From: Bacteroidaceae bacterium
GTDB taxonomy: Bacteria; Bacteroidota; Bacteroidia; Bacteroidales; Bacteroidaceae
Assembly (NCBI GenBank): GCA_024684455.1
Contig: JAIKWU010000054.1
Coordinates: forward strand, 1-63,144
Length of the DNA: 63,144 nt
Direction: 5' to 3'
In this document: positions 53,674 to 62,631 of the stretch, piece after piece
How the letters are laid out: each line of letters begins with the position of its first letter
How positions within the stretch are numbered: the stretch's first letter is position 1
Notes under the pieces: model-generated
What the model was told of the DNA's origin: nothing
Database searches by the model: none
The model's input: the letters and a program-made list of their open reading frames with translations, nothing else
Position numbers and translations under genes: made by a program

Positions 53674-55800
53674 ATGTTCAAGAAAGCATTAAAATTGAAG
53701 GCCGACGTCGTACGTTGGCACCAGTTCAGTCGTCGAAACGATGCCGTGTTCCGTTCGTTGGGACGCGAAATCGTCATCGGGACGCTGTCGGTAGCCACGC
53801 TGCTCGTTGCCACGCCTCACACGGCACAGGCTCAGACCGTTGCTCCGCAACAGGGCGAGCGCGACCGCGAAGTGGCACTGGACGAGGTGACGGTGACGGC
53901 AGGCCGTGTGCCGCTACCAATGGAGCAGACGGCCCGCATCGTGAGTGTGATGACTCGCGAGCAACTGAAGGATTGCCCTGCGCAATCGGTGAATGACCTC
54001 TTGAAACTCTGCGCGAGTGTCGATGTCCGGCAGCGCGGCAGTTTCGGTATTCAAACGGACATCAGCATCAACGGCGGCACACACGACCAGATTGTGATTC
54101 TTCTCAACGGTGTCAATATCTCTTCTCCCCACACTGGACACCTCTCCGCCGACCTCCCTATCAGCATTGACGACATCGAACGCATCGAGATTCTCGAAGG
54201 CGCAGCCAGCCGCGTCTATGGTACGAGTGCGTTCTGTGGTGCCATCAATATCGTGACGAAGGGAGCACAGACTAGACCCTCCCCCCAGCCCCTCCCTGTG
54301 AGGGAGGGGAGTAGTCACCCCCGACTGAAAGGGACCATAGGTGTGAATGGCGGAAGTTTTGGAACATGTGGAGCAGATGCAAGCATTGGCACTCAACTCT
54401 TATCTTTTAACTCTCAGCTCTCAGCAAGCTATCTGCAAAGCGATGGAGGAACTCCCAATTCCGATTTCAAGAAGATGCATGTGTATTACCAAGGTAACTA
54501 CTCCCCTCCATTCAGGGAGGGGCATGGGGGAGGGTCTCTGGTTGCCTTGCAATGGCAACTTGGTATGTCGCGTATGGACTACGGTGCCAACACGTTCTAT
54601 TCGGGCAAGTATCCCAACCAATATGAAGAGAACCGCAGGTATATGGGAAGTGTGTCGGCTCAGACAAAGGGTAGAATTGTCATTGCGCCCACACTTTATT
54701 TCAACCGCTCGCTTGACCACTATCAACTCGTTCGAGGCACGGCGACAGGCGAGAATTTCCACATGACCGATGTTTATGGTCTGACGGTTAATGCCCGAAC
54801 GAACTGGGCATGGGGTACATCGTCGGTTGGCGCCGATTTCCGCAACGAAGGAATCCTCTCGACAGCCCTCGGACGTCCGCTCACTCCAGACCTTTATGTC
54901 GGCATCCCTGGGCATGACGGACAATACACGAAGAAGGACAACCGTACGAACATCTGCTATTTTCTGGAACATGACGTTTTGCTGCGCCGTTGGACTTTGT
55001 CGCTGGGTCTGATGGCAAACATGAATACAGGACTCGACTACCGCTACCGCCTCTATCCAGGCATCGACGTGTCGTATCGCCCGTCGCAGTCCTTCAAGTT
55101 GTTCGCATCGTGGAATATGGCACAACGGATGCCGACGTTCACCGACCTTTACTATAAGTCGCCCACACAGGAAGGCAACACGGGGCTGAAACCTGAACGA
55201 ACGAATGAGTTTGCCATGGGAACGACGCTGCGTCTCAAAGGTTTCAGTGCCAATATCCGCGCCTTTCACCGCCATGAGAGTTCGATGATAGACTGGGTGA
55301 TGACACCAGCCGATGCTGCCAACGGATTCACGACTTACCATGCCACCAACTTCCGGCTGGATAAGATGGGCGTGAACTTGAGTTCTATCATCAGCCTATT
55401 GCCCCTCAACACTCATCTCTCCGCTCTTTCGTTGAGTTACACCTACCTGCACCAGAAGCGCTATGACAATGTAGATGTCGTTGCGTCCAGTTATGCGCTC
55501 GACTACTTGCGACACAAGTTCGTGGCAAGGCTGGAGGGACAGATATGCAAGGGATTGAAGGCTGCACTGACCTATCGCTGGCAGCAGCGCATGGGCAACT
55601 ACATGAAATACGTGGCAGGGACGTCCACGGCACAGCCCTATGCACCCTATGGCCTGCTCGACCTGCGTATCACCTATACGGCACCGCGTTTCGAAGTGTA
55701 TTGCGACGCCAACAATCTCACCTCCTATCGCTATTATGACCTCGGCAACGTGCTGCAGCCTGGTTTCTGGTTCATGGGCGGTGCAAAGTGGAAGTTCTGA
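53674..55800 (+). CDS. TonB-dependent receptor with palindrome-encoded inserts
   Basis: A 708-residue outer-membrane receptor. Its long N-terminus (RWHQFSRRNDAVFRSLGREI) before the hydrophobic signal segment is common in Bacteroidetes BtuB-like receptors. The TonB box is near DEVTVTAGR; the plug (~residues 80-195) includes VLLNGVNISSPHTGHLSADL-type sequence and RIEILEGAASRVYGTSAFCG; the barrel follows and ends in an aromatic (KWKF). Two G/C-rich palindromes add ~15 residues each, at ~201-215 (plug-barrel junction) and ~274-289. No cobalamin riboswitch is recognisable upstream; the ligand is unknown. Confidence 0.9.
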   Translation: MFKKALKLKADVVRWHQFSRRNDAVFRSLGREIVIGTLSVATLLVATPHTAQAQTVAPQQGERDREVALDEVTVTAGRVPLPMEQTARIVSVMTREQLKDCPAQSVNDLLKLCASVDVRQRGSFGIQTDISINGGTHDQIVILLNGVNISSPHTGHLSADLPISIDDIERIEILEGAASRVYGTSAFCGAINIVTKGAQTRPSPQPLPVREGSSHPRLKGTIGVNGGSFGTCGADASIGTQLLSFNSQLSASYLQSDGGTPNSDFKKMHVYYQGNYSPPFREGHGGGSLVALQWQLGMSRMDYGANTFYSGKYPNQYEENRRYMGSVSAQTKGRIVIAPTLYFNRSLDHYQLVRGTATGENFHMTDVYGLTVNARTNWAWGTSSVGADFRNEGILSTALGRPLTPDLYVGIPGHDGQYTKKDNRTNICYFLEHDVLLRRWTLSLGLMANMNTGLDYRYRLYPGIDVSYRPSQSFKLFASWNMAQRMPTFTDLYYKSPTQEGNTGLKPERTNEFAMGTTLRLKGFSANIRAFHRHESSMIDWVMTPADAANGFTTYHATNFRLDKMGVNLSSIISLLPLNTHLSALSLSYTYLHQKRYDNVDVVASSYALDYLRHKFVARLEGQICKGLKAALTYRWQQRMGNYMKYVAGTSTAQPYAPYGLLDLRITYTAPRFEVYCDANNLTSYRYYDLGNVLQPGFWFMGGAKWKF
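54274..54318 (-). repeat. In-frame G/C-rich palindromic element, copy 4 (inverted)
   Basis: The reverse complement reads GTGACTACTCCCCTCCC, loop, AGGGAGGGGCTGGGGGGAGG, then GTCT. On the coding strand it gives TRPSPQPLPVREGSSH. It lies at the end of the plug domain of the TonB receptor. Confidence 0.85.
54494..54538 (+). repeat. In-frame G/C-rich palindromic element, copy 5
   Basis: GTAACTACTCCCCTCC, loop, AGGGAGGGGCATGGGGGAGG, then GTCTC. It is read one frame shifted from copy 1, as GNYSPPFREGHGGGSL, in an early barrel region of the same receptor. Confidence 0.85.
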
Positions 55801-55896
55801 AACTGGTTTCGAAACTTTTTTCACATTTGGCATTTGACAATTGACATTTTTTATTTAACTTTGCATCGAATATGTCCCTATCCAAAAAATAGACTT

Positions 55897-56664
55897 ATGC
55901 GTCGCATTCTATACCTTATTATAATAATAGTGGCAATGATAACTGTGCCAAGCGTATCATGCGCCCAGTCGTTCACTGTGGTGCTCGATGCAGGACACGG
56001 AGGCAAGGATGCCGGTGCTGTCGGGTCGAGCAGTAGGAATCGGGAAAAAGACATTGCACTGGCTATCACCAACGAAATCGGACGACTGCTACAGCAGAAC
56101 AACAAGGACATCAATGTGGTGTTCACACGCAAAACCGATGTGTTTATCGAACTGGGGCGACGTGCGCAGATAGCAAACAAAGCAAAGGCAAACCTCTTTG
56201 TCTCGGTGCATGTTAATGCGCTGCCGAAGAATGCAGGACACCATGCCGTAGGTGTGCAGTCATATACGTTGAGCCTGAAAACCGTCGGGACCAATCTGGA
56301 AGTGGAGAAACGTGAGAACTCCGTCATTGCCCTCGAAGGCGATGCCGCCAAGCAGTACGACTACTTCCCTTCGGCCGAGAGCGACATCATGTTCGAACTC
56401 ATGCAAGACCATGACATGAAGGAGAGCGTAGAGTTTGCACAGATGGCTCAGAAGGCCATGGTGGGCATCGGTCGCAAAGACATGGGCGTGCGTCAGGCCA
56501 ACCTGGCTGTGCTTCGACTGACCTACATGCCCAGTGTGCTGCTTGAGGTGGGATTCATTTCGACGCCCAGCGAGGAACAATTCCTTATGACTACCGAAGG
56601 ACGCAATGCTCTGGCACGTGCCATATACGATGCAATTGTGAAATATAAACAACAAAACAGTTAA
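55897..56664 (+). CDS. N-acetylmuramoyl-L-alanine amidase
   Basis: A 255-residue secreted zinc amidase (Amidase_3) that removes peptides from peptidoglycan. A signal peptide (MRRILYLIIIIVAMITVPSV) is followed by zinc ligands in VLDAGHGGKDAGA, the Glu of NREKDIALAI, VSVHVNALP and the catalytic Glu of VLLEVGFISTPSEEQFL. The ATG at 55897 is favoured by the signal peptide and by TAACTTTG at 55856-55863. The MlaD-type gene follows nine bases later, so the two form an operon. Confidence 0.93.
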   Translation: MRRILYLIIIIVAMITVPSVSCAQSFTVVLDAGHGGKDAGAVGSSSRNREKDIALAITNEIGRLLQQNNKDINVVFTRKTDVFIELGRRAQIANKAKANLFVSVHVNALPKNAGHHAVGVQSYTLSLKTVGTNLEVEKRENSVIALEGDAAKQYDYFPSAESDIMFELMQDHDMKESVEFAQMAQKAMVGIGRKDMGVRQANLAVLRLTYMPSVLLEVGFISTPSEEQFLMTTEGRNALARAIYDAIVKYKQQNS

Positions 56665-56673
56665 ATACGATTC

Positions 56674-57561
56674 ATGAAGTTTTCAAAGGAAATCAAGATT
56701 GCACTGGTCACGATTGTGGCCATCCTTATCGTATATTTCGGCATCATGTTTCTGAAAAACATCAAGATGTCGAGAACGAATAATGTTTATTACGTCGAAA
56801 TGTCGGACGTGAACGGGCTGTCGCCACAGGCCGAAGTGCTGGCCAACGGCATGAACATCGGTACGGTAAAATCGTTGACGTATGATGCTCAGAGGCAATT
56901 GGTGGTGGTGGCAATCGACCTCATCGAAGGCTATCAGGTGCCCGTAGGAACGACGGCTACGCTTTCAAAAGACATGCTCGGTTCGCCGAAGATGCGCATC
57001 ATGCTGGGAGACAACCCGAAGCAAGTGCTGCAGGCAGGCGATACCATCAGCGGCTTCCCTATGGCAGACCTCATGGCTTCGGCGAGTGAACTCGTACCGT
57101 CGTTCAAGGCTATGTTGCCGAAACTCGACTCTATCCTCACGGCATTGAACACACTGACCAACGACCCTGCACTACCAGCATCGCTACATAATCTGGAATA
57201 TGTCACAGGCAACCTGCGTACTACGACAGACAATCTGAATCGTCTGCTGCGTAACGATGTGCCGCAACTGATGGCACGAGTGAACAGGGTGGGAGGTAAT
57301 CTGGAAGAGACTACCACCAAACTGAATCAAGTGGATTTTGTGGGTATGTCGAACCGTGCCAACCAGACGATTGATGAACTGTACCTCTTTACCAACCGTC
57401 TGAATAACGAAAACTCAACACTGGGACGACTGATGAACGACGCCAGCGTTTATAACCACTTGGACTCAACCATGGTCAACGCCTCGCGTTTGCTTGAAGA
57501 CCTTCGCACACACCCGAAGCGCTATGTCCACTTCTCCCTGTTCGGAAAGAAGGAGAAGTAA
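56674..57561 (+). CDS. MCE/MlaD-family lipid-transport protein
   Basis: A 295-residue protein anchored by an N-terminal helix (IALVTIVAILIVYFGIMFLK). The MCE domain covers residues ~37-125 (VYYVEMSDVNGLSPQAEVLA, MNIGTVKSL, DMLGSPKMRIMLG) and a helical, coiled-coil-prone C-terminal half follows. MlaD proteins form hexameric rings in phospholipid transport between the membranes. The ABC partners MlaE and MlaF are not adjacent. Coupling to an amidase gene is frequent in Bacteroidetes, to my knowledge. Confidence 0.92.
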   Translation: MKFSKEIKIALVTIVAILIVYFGIMFLKNIKMSRTNNVYYVEMSDVNGLSPQAEVLANGMNIGTVKSLTYDAQRQLVVVAIDLIEGYQVPVGTTATLSKDMLGSPKMRIMLGDNPKQVLQAGDTISGFPMADLMASASELVPSFKAMLPKLDSILTALNTLTNDPALPASLHNLEYVTGNLRTTTDNLNRLLRNDVPQLMARVNRVGGNLEETTTKLNQVDFVGMSNRANQTIDELYLFTNRLNNENSTLGRLMNDASVYNHLDSTMVNASRLLEDLRTHPKRYVHFSLFGKKEK

Positions 57562-58209
57562 CCCTTTATTCTTCAACAATTATCTTCGCCCGAATTTGTG
57601 AAATCTGCCCGAAGGGTGATGTTCAATGTTGCGTGGAATTAACATATTGCTCCGCAATAATCGTACGAATGGAACGAATCAATTTGTTTAATTCGGTTAA
57701 TCTGCCTGAAAGGCGATGTCAAACATATTGCCTGCAATAATCGAACGAACTGAACGAAGAAAATTTTTATTGTTGTTGTTAATGACAATGTTTTTGTTGC
57801 AAAGGTGTTACAGATGTCTATTTGAAGTAGATGAAAATAAAAGGCTGTTTTGTCCGATTGTTTCACGATAATTATTAAGATACCAAAAGTCAGTGATTTG
57901 TACAAGTTTGTTTCACGTTACATACACAAGTTTTTTTAACCCTTCATATAAACAAACTTCTGAAAATCAGTAAGGATACAGATATGAAAAAACTTTACGG
58001 GGAAAATTCCAAAATGATGTGGAACATGTTGAAAAATAGTGGCTTACACACAATCCAAAGCGACTTTTGAGAAGGAATCGGTTTTGTGGTTCAGAAAATA
58101 TTAACTAATTTTGCACCACTTTTCGCCTTTATACCACGAAGTTCACAAATTTCTCGAATTTATTTTTGTGTAATTGTGTAATTCGTGGTCTGATTTTGAA
58201 CCTAACTCG
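57562..58209. other. AT-rich 648-base gap upstream of dnaA with a tandem duplicated segment
   Basis: A ~98-bp unit occurs twice in diverged form (about 57603-57700 and 57701-57760 onward): TCTGCCCGAAGGGTGATGTT / TCTGCCTGAAAGGCGATGTC, then AACATATTGC, a short gap, GCAATAATCG. Downstream is AT-rich DNA without clear DnaA boxes (no TTATCCACA). A 28-codon frame (57984-58070, MKKLYGENSKMMWN...) is too weak to call. TAATTTTG at 58106-58113 is the likely dnaA -7 box. Origin function is not demonstrated. Confidence 0.6.
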
Positions 58210-59607
58210 ATGGAAAGAGACCCTCAGCAAATGTGGGAGCAATGCCGTGAAATCATTCGCGGAAATGTCACCACGGAACAGTACAACGCCCTGTTCGCAT
58301 ACACTGAATACTGCAGTTATGCGGATGGTCAACTTGTGCTATCCGTACCGAGCCAATTTGTCTATGACATGTTGGAACGCAGCGACTATGCCCCGCTGAT
58401 TATCTCTACCATCCATCGTGTTTTCGGGCCAGACGTGATGCTTGGCTACAAGATACCTGTGGTGAAGCGTCCCAAGGCCGAAGTCACCGTTGCAGCCGCC
58501 CAGCAGCCCGATGTCCAGAATGGTCAGCCCGTGCGTCCGTCGAACGAAGCACCCGACACCGTGATGTCGCCCACCGTGGCTGACCTCGACTCACAGTTGC
58601 ACAAAGGCTATCTGTTCGAAAACTATCTTGAAGGCGAGAGTAATCGCCTCGCCCGTTCCGTCGGAGAGGCTGTGGCTAAGAATCCCGCCAAGACCTTCAA
58701 CCCCCTATTTATCTACGGTCCCTCAGGTTGTGGAAAGACCCACCTGGTCAATGCTATTGGATGGCGTGTCAAGCAATTGCATCCCGAATTGCGAGTGCTT
58801 TATCTCTCCGCCCATCTCTTCACTGTCCAGTACACCGATGCCGTCCGTCAGAACAAGACCAACGAACTCATCGCCTTCTATCAGCAGATTGATGTGCTCA
58901 TCATTGATGATATACAGGAACTGAGCGGAAAATTGAAGACCCAGAACACTTTCTTCCACATCTTCAACCACCTGCAACTGAACAACAAGCAGATTATCCT
59001 CACTGCCGACCGTCCCCCCATTAAGATTGAAGGACTCGAAGACCGCTTGCTCACCCGTTTCAAGTGGGGACTCCAGGCAGAGATAGAGAAACCTACCAAG
59101 GCGTTGCGCAAAGCCATACTGCTCAGTAAGGTGAAGCGCGACGGACTGAACATCCCTGAGAAAGTCGTCGAGTACATCGCCCAACACGTCGATGAAAGCG
59201 TGCGCGACCTTGAAGGCATCCTCACCTCCCTCATGGCCTACAGCGTCGTCTATGACTGCGACATCACCATGCCCCTCGTCAACAAGATGATGCCACGCTT
59301 CGTCGCCAAAATGCAGGCCGACGCCCCCAAGACCATCGACAGTATCAAGACCAAGGTCAGCCAGTACTTTAATATTAGCACAGACGTCATCGACTCCCGC
59401 TGTCGCACCCAGCGCGTCTCCTACATCCGTCAGGTTGCCATCTACCTCGCCAACAAGCACACCGACCTCTCGACCGTTCAGATTGGTCGCAACGTCGGCG
59501 GCCGCAACCATGCTACCGTGATGCACTCCATCAGCCAAGTCAAAAACCTCATGGACGTTGACCCTCAGGTGCGACACGATATCAATGAAATCGAAGCCAT
59601 CTTGTAA
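58210..59607 (+). CDS. dnaA: Chromosomal replication initiator protein DnaA
   Basis: A 465-residue AAA+ initiator. Domain I (MERDPQQMWEQCREIIRGNV) and a variable linker precede domain III with Walker A GPSGCGKTHLVNAIG and Walker B VLIIDDIQELSG (family consensus DDIQFL), then sensor motifs; domain IV ends with the DNA-binding signature VGGRNHATVMHSISQV. The ATG at 58210 (MERDPQ) begins domain I; an upstream in-frame ATG adds only 12 non-conserved residues. A terminator follows at 59630. Confidence 0.97.
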   Translation: MERDPQQMWEQCREIIRGNVTTEQYNALFAYTEYCSYADGQLVLSVPSQFVYDMLERSDYAPLIISTIHRVFGPDVMLGYKIPVVKRPKAEVTVAAAQQPDVQNGQPVRPSNEAPDTVMSPTVADLDSQLHKGYLFENYLEGESNRLARSVGEAVAKNPAKTFNPLFIYGPSGCGKTHLVNAIGWRVKQLHPELRVLYLSAHLFTVQYTDAVRQNKTNELIAFYQQIDVLIIDDIQELSGKLKTQNTFFHIFNHLQLNNKQIILTADRPPIKIEGLEDRLLTRFKWGLQAEIEKPTKALRKAILLSKVKRDGLNIPEKVVEYIAQHVDESVRDLEGILTSLMAYSVVYDCDITMPLVNKMMPRFVAKMQADAPKTIDSIKTKVSQYFNISTDVIDSRCRTQRVSYIRQVAIYLANKHTDLSTVQIGRNVGGRNHATVMHSISQVKNLMDVDPQVRHDINEIEAIL

Positions 59608-59629
59608 GAAGACCTCCTTAATAATAGCA

Positions 59630-59660
59630 AAGAACGCATCTCCATGCGTTCTTTTTTTTG
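59630..59660 (+). terminator. dnaA terminator
   Basis: AAGAACGCAT pairs with ATGCGTTCTT around CTCC, followed by TTTTTTG. Confidence 0.9.
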
Positions 59661-59724
59661 TATTATGATAAAAAACTGCTCTGTTCTTTTGTAATTATTC
59701 AGAAAGTCTTTATCTTTGCAAATG

Positions 59725-60040
59725 AGTTGCAGTGTGCAATGCTTTTTGCAACGCCTTGCATCTCAGACATATTTAGGAAGCGCGTACGCTTTATTTCCTG
59801 CTTGAGAACCTAGACAATTCACAAATTAGGAAACTATTGTACGAAACTATTCGTGCGTTAGAAAAAGGACGTTACTCGCTCCTCCTTCGATTGTATATTG
59901 ACAGCCCACACTGTACGTGTATATACGTCGAAGGTGTGAGCTGTATCTTTACTATTCTTTTCGCACGGGTAAGTCTAGGACCTTCAAGCAGAGAATAGGC
60001 ATATCAGGCTCACACCTTTCTTTTTATGCCTTGTTCTCTG
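59725..60040 (+). ncRNA. Candidate structured RNA (rod-like, unassigned family)
   Basis: A promoter box TATCTTTG (59711-59718) precedes a gene-free region rich in long-range complementarity. CTGCTTGA plus CCTAGAC (59798-59815) pairs with GTCTAGG plus TCAAGCAG (59973-59991); inside, CGTGCG (59852-59857) pairs with CGCACG (59962-59967), and CCTTCGA/GTATAT (59884-59898) pairs with ATATAC/TCGAAGG (59921-59934). A 3' hairpin AGAGAA/TTCTCT with GGCAT/ATGCC spans 59990-60039. AAGGTGTGAGC (59931-59941) could instead pair with GCTCACACCTT (60008-60018), giving a competing, terminator-like fold. The ~194-nt closed rod recalls 6S RNA in outline only. It could also be a leader of the downstream surface-protein gene. 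Confidence 0.45.
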
Positions 60041-60104
60041 GTGATTCCACACATTATCTTTATCTTTAGAAGTTGCGCACGACACGAACTTAGTGTATTG
60101 CATT

Positions 60105-62519
60105 ATGAGGAAACTATTCTTATTCATGTGTCTTGTCTGCTTGACACAGGCAGTCATTGCCGAAACTAAGAGAGTGCAGCAAGGAGAACTGTACTATGAG
60201 ATTAACACAGAAACCAAAACGGCAGCGGTGTCATATCGTTACATCAATCCGAATAATTACGAATACTCTGGATATTCTATTGAGGATATAGTCATTCCCG
60301 CTTCTATTTCATACGGTGGAGAGACATATTCAGTTACAGGTATAGGGATGAGAGCTTTCTATGCGAATGGGACGAACGTCGTCAAATCTGTGACCATACC
60401 CACTAGTGTATCGTACATCGGTGCCTATGCTTTTGCCACTTGTAATCAATTAACATCAATAAACATTCCGAACAGTGTAAAATCAATTGAACAAAATGTA
60501 TTCCAAAATTGCACTGGTTTAACTTCAATTGACATCGGGGACGGAGTAACTAACATTGGCTTGGGAGTTTTTTCTGGTTGTACAAACTTGACATCTGTAA
60601 GGATTGGCAAAAGCCTGTCAACAATTAATAACAACTATGCAGCGCAATATCTGTTTAATGGATGTCCGAACCTACGTACCATTATTGTGGATCCAGAGAA
60701 CACAACATTTGACTCTCGTGATAACTGTAATGCCATTATTCGCACAGCAAACAATAGTCTTGTCAATGGTTGCTCCAACACAATCATCCCCAATAGTGTG
60801 GAAAAAATCAATAGCTACGCATTCTACGAGTGTAGAGGGCTGACAGCATTAGACATCCCAAGCAGCGTGACCTCCATCGGGTCGTATGCCTTTCAAAGTT
60901 GTACACAACTTGCGTCCTTGTCGCTGTCTGAGAATCTGACAACGATAGGTGAATATGCTTTTTATGGTTGTGGAAGCCTAACGACAATTACCATTCCTGA
61001 TGGTGTGCAGACAATCCCAAACTCTTGCTTTCAGTATTGTAGCAGTCTGGAGTCCATTTATATTGGTGCTGCTGTTAATACCTTCAAAAGTAATTGTATA
61101 TATGGGTGTAGTAATCTGAAATCAATCGTGATTGACGAAAATAATACTACGTACGACTCCCGTGACAACTGCAATGCTATCATCGAGACTGCTACAAACA
61201 GATTGAAGAAAGGTATTGCCTCTTCAACCATTCCAAATAGTGTGAAATATATTGGAGAGGGTGCATTTGCCAACTTGGATGGATTGACATCAGTCGTCAT
61301 TCCATACGGAGTTGTCTCCATTGAGAAAGAAGCCTTTTTTAATTGCAAGAACCTGCAATCTGTTGATTTGTCTGCGACTGTCTATAATTATGGTACATAC
61401 GCTTTTAGGAATTGTACAAGCCTGAAATCGGTGGTGTCAAGACGGAAAAATCCTGTTAATCCATCGCCAAGTGCATATTATCCGACCAAACCATTTGAAG
61501 GCATTTATTCTAAATGCGTATTGACAGTTCCTTATGGCACGCGCGACGCATATATTGCCAAAGGTTGGACTACGAGCATATTCGGAGGCGGCATTGTGGA
61601 AATGGATCCGATATTAGCCACATCAATCACACTCAACGAAGAAATCGCAAGCATCACTGCTTCGGATGAAACGGTTGCTTTGATCGCCACCGTTGAGCCA
61701 TCCGATGTGACCGACGGCAGCGTGACGTGGTTGAGCAGCGACGAGGGTGTAGCCATCGTCAGCAGCGAGGGTGTCGTCACTGCCGTCGCGAACGGTACGG
61801 CGATAATCACAGCCACCACCAACGATGGCACGGAACTGAGTGCCACCTGCACCGTCACGGTGAACATCCCTGTCCCAGCCACGGGTATTACGCTCGATGT
61901 AGAAGAAATCACGTTGATCGCCGCAGGTGAAACGGTCGCCTTGACCGCCACCGTGGAGCCATCCGATGTGACTGATGGCAGCGTGACGTGGACGAGCAGC
62001 GACGAGGGTGTAGCCATCGTCAGCAGCGAGGGTGTCGTCACCGCCGTCGCGAACGGTACGGCGATAATCACAGCCACCACCAACGATGGCACGGAACTGA
62101 GTGCCACCTGCACCGTCACGGTGAACATCCCTGTCCCGGCCACGGGTATTACACTTGATGTAGAAGAAATCACGCTTGCCGCCGCAGGTGAAACGGTCGT
62201 CTTGACCGCCACCGTTGAGCCAACCGATGTGACCGACGGCAGCGTGACGTGGACGAGCAGCGACGAGAGTGTAGCCATCGTCAGCAGCGAGGGTGTCGTC
62301 ACCGCCGTCGCGAACGGTACGGCGGTAATCACAGCCACCACTAACGACGGTACGGAGTTGAGCGCCACTTGCATTGTTCTGGTTCAAGCAGCCACAGCGA
62401 TTGCTGATGTCGAGGCTGAGTGTCTACCGCAGAGTATTTACAACTTACAGGGACAGCGTCTGTCTGTTCCACAAAAGGGCATCAACATCATTGATGGGAA
62501 AAAGGTGTTGATGAAGTAG
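60105..62519 (+). CDS. LRR_5/BspA-type surface protein with three Big_2 domains
   Basis: An 804-residue secreted protein with a signal peptide (MRKLFLFMCLVCLTQAVIA). Residues ~45-480 are LRR_5 repeats (LTSINIPNSVKSIEQNVFQN, TIPNSVKYIGEGAFANLDGL). Residues ~505-760 are three bacterial Ig-like (Big_2) domains of 87 residues each, almost identical in DNA. The C-terminus (IYNLQGQRLSVPQKG, then INIIDGKKVLMK) is a variant of the tail on the proteins ending at 2227 and 53397. Likely an adhesin or surface-binding protein. No small acidic protein follows this copy; a terminator comes directly after. Confidence 0.88.
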   Translation: MRKLFLFMCLVCLTQAVIAETKRVQQGELYYEINTETKTAAVSYRYINPNNYEYSGYSIEDIVIPASISYGGETYSVTGIGMRAFYANGTNVVKSVTIPTSVSYIGAYAFATCNQLTSINIPNSVKSIEQNVFQNCTGLTSIDIGDGVTNIGLGVFSGCTNLTSVRIGKSLSTINNNYAAQYLFNGCPNLRTIIVDPENTTFDSRDNCNAIIRTANNSLVNGCSNTIIPNSVEKINSYAFYECRGLTALDIPSSVTSIGSYAFQSCTQLASLSLSENLTTIGEYAFYGCGSLTTITIPDGVQTIPNSCFQYCSSLESIYIGAAVNTFKSNCIYGCSNLKSIVIDENNTTYDSRDNCNAIIETATNRLKKGIASSTIPNSVKYIGEGAFANLDGLTSVVIPYGVVSIEKEAFFNCKNLQSVDLSATVYNYGTYAFRNCTSLKSVVSRRKNPVNPSPSAYYPTKPFEGIYSKCVLTVPYGTRDAYIAKGWTTSIFGGGIVEMDPILATSITLNEEIASITASDETVALIATVEPSDVTDGSVTWLSSDEGVAIVSSEGVVTAVANGTAIITATTNDGTELSATCTVTVNIPVPATGITLDVEEITLIAAGETVALTATVEPSDVTDGSVTWTSSDEGVAIVSSEGVVTAVANGTAIITATTNDGTELSATCTVTVNIPVPATGITLDVEEITLAAAGETVVLTATVEPTDVTDGSVTWTSSDESVAIVSSEGVVTAVANGTAVITATTNDGTELSATCIVLVQAATAIADVEAECLPQSIYNLQGQRLSVPQKGINIIDGKKVLMK
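61622..62390 (+). repeat. Three near-identical 261-bp Big_2-coding repeats
   Basis: The same segment (for example GTAGCCATCGTCAGCAGCGA) recurs at exact 261-base spacing, as shown by its preceding GACGAG at 61740, 62001 and 62262. Differences are few and mostly silent, pointing to recent duplication or gene conversion. Confidence 0.9.
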
Positions 62520-62539
62520 AAAATCAACGATTTATAATG

Positions 62540-62575
62540 AAAGCCTTGTACTCATAATGGGTACAAGGCTTTTGC
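62540..62575 (+). terminator. Terminator of the LRR/Big_2 gene
   Basis: AAAGCCTTGTAC (62540-62551) pairs with GTACAAGGCTTT (62561-62572) around a nine-base loop. Confidence 0.85.
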
Positions 62576-62631
62576 GTTAGTTTTTTTCTTGTATATTTGT
62601 CAGAACCGTTGAAAATCATTATCTTCGCAGC

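Noticed and set aside
57562-58209. Replication origin at dnaA
   Set aside because: No canonical DnaA boxes could be found; kept only as a low-interest observation.
59722-59805. 27-codon leader peptide starting at 59722
   Set aside because: The ATG lies at or before the expected transcription start for the box at 59711-59718, and the codons show no regulatory run.
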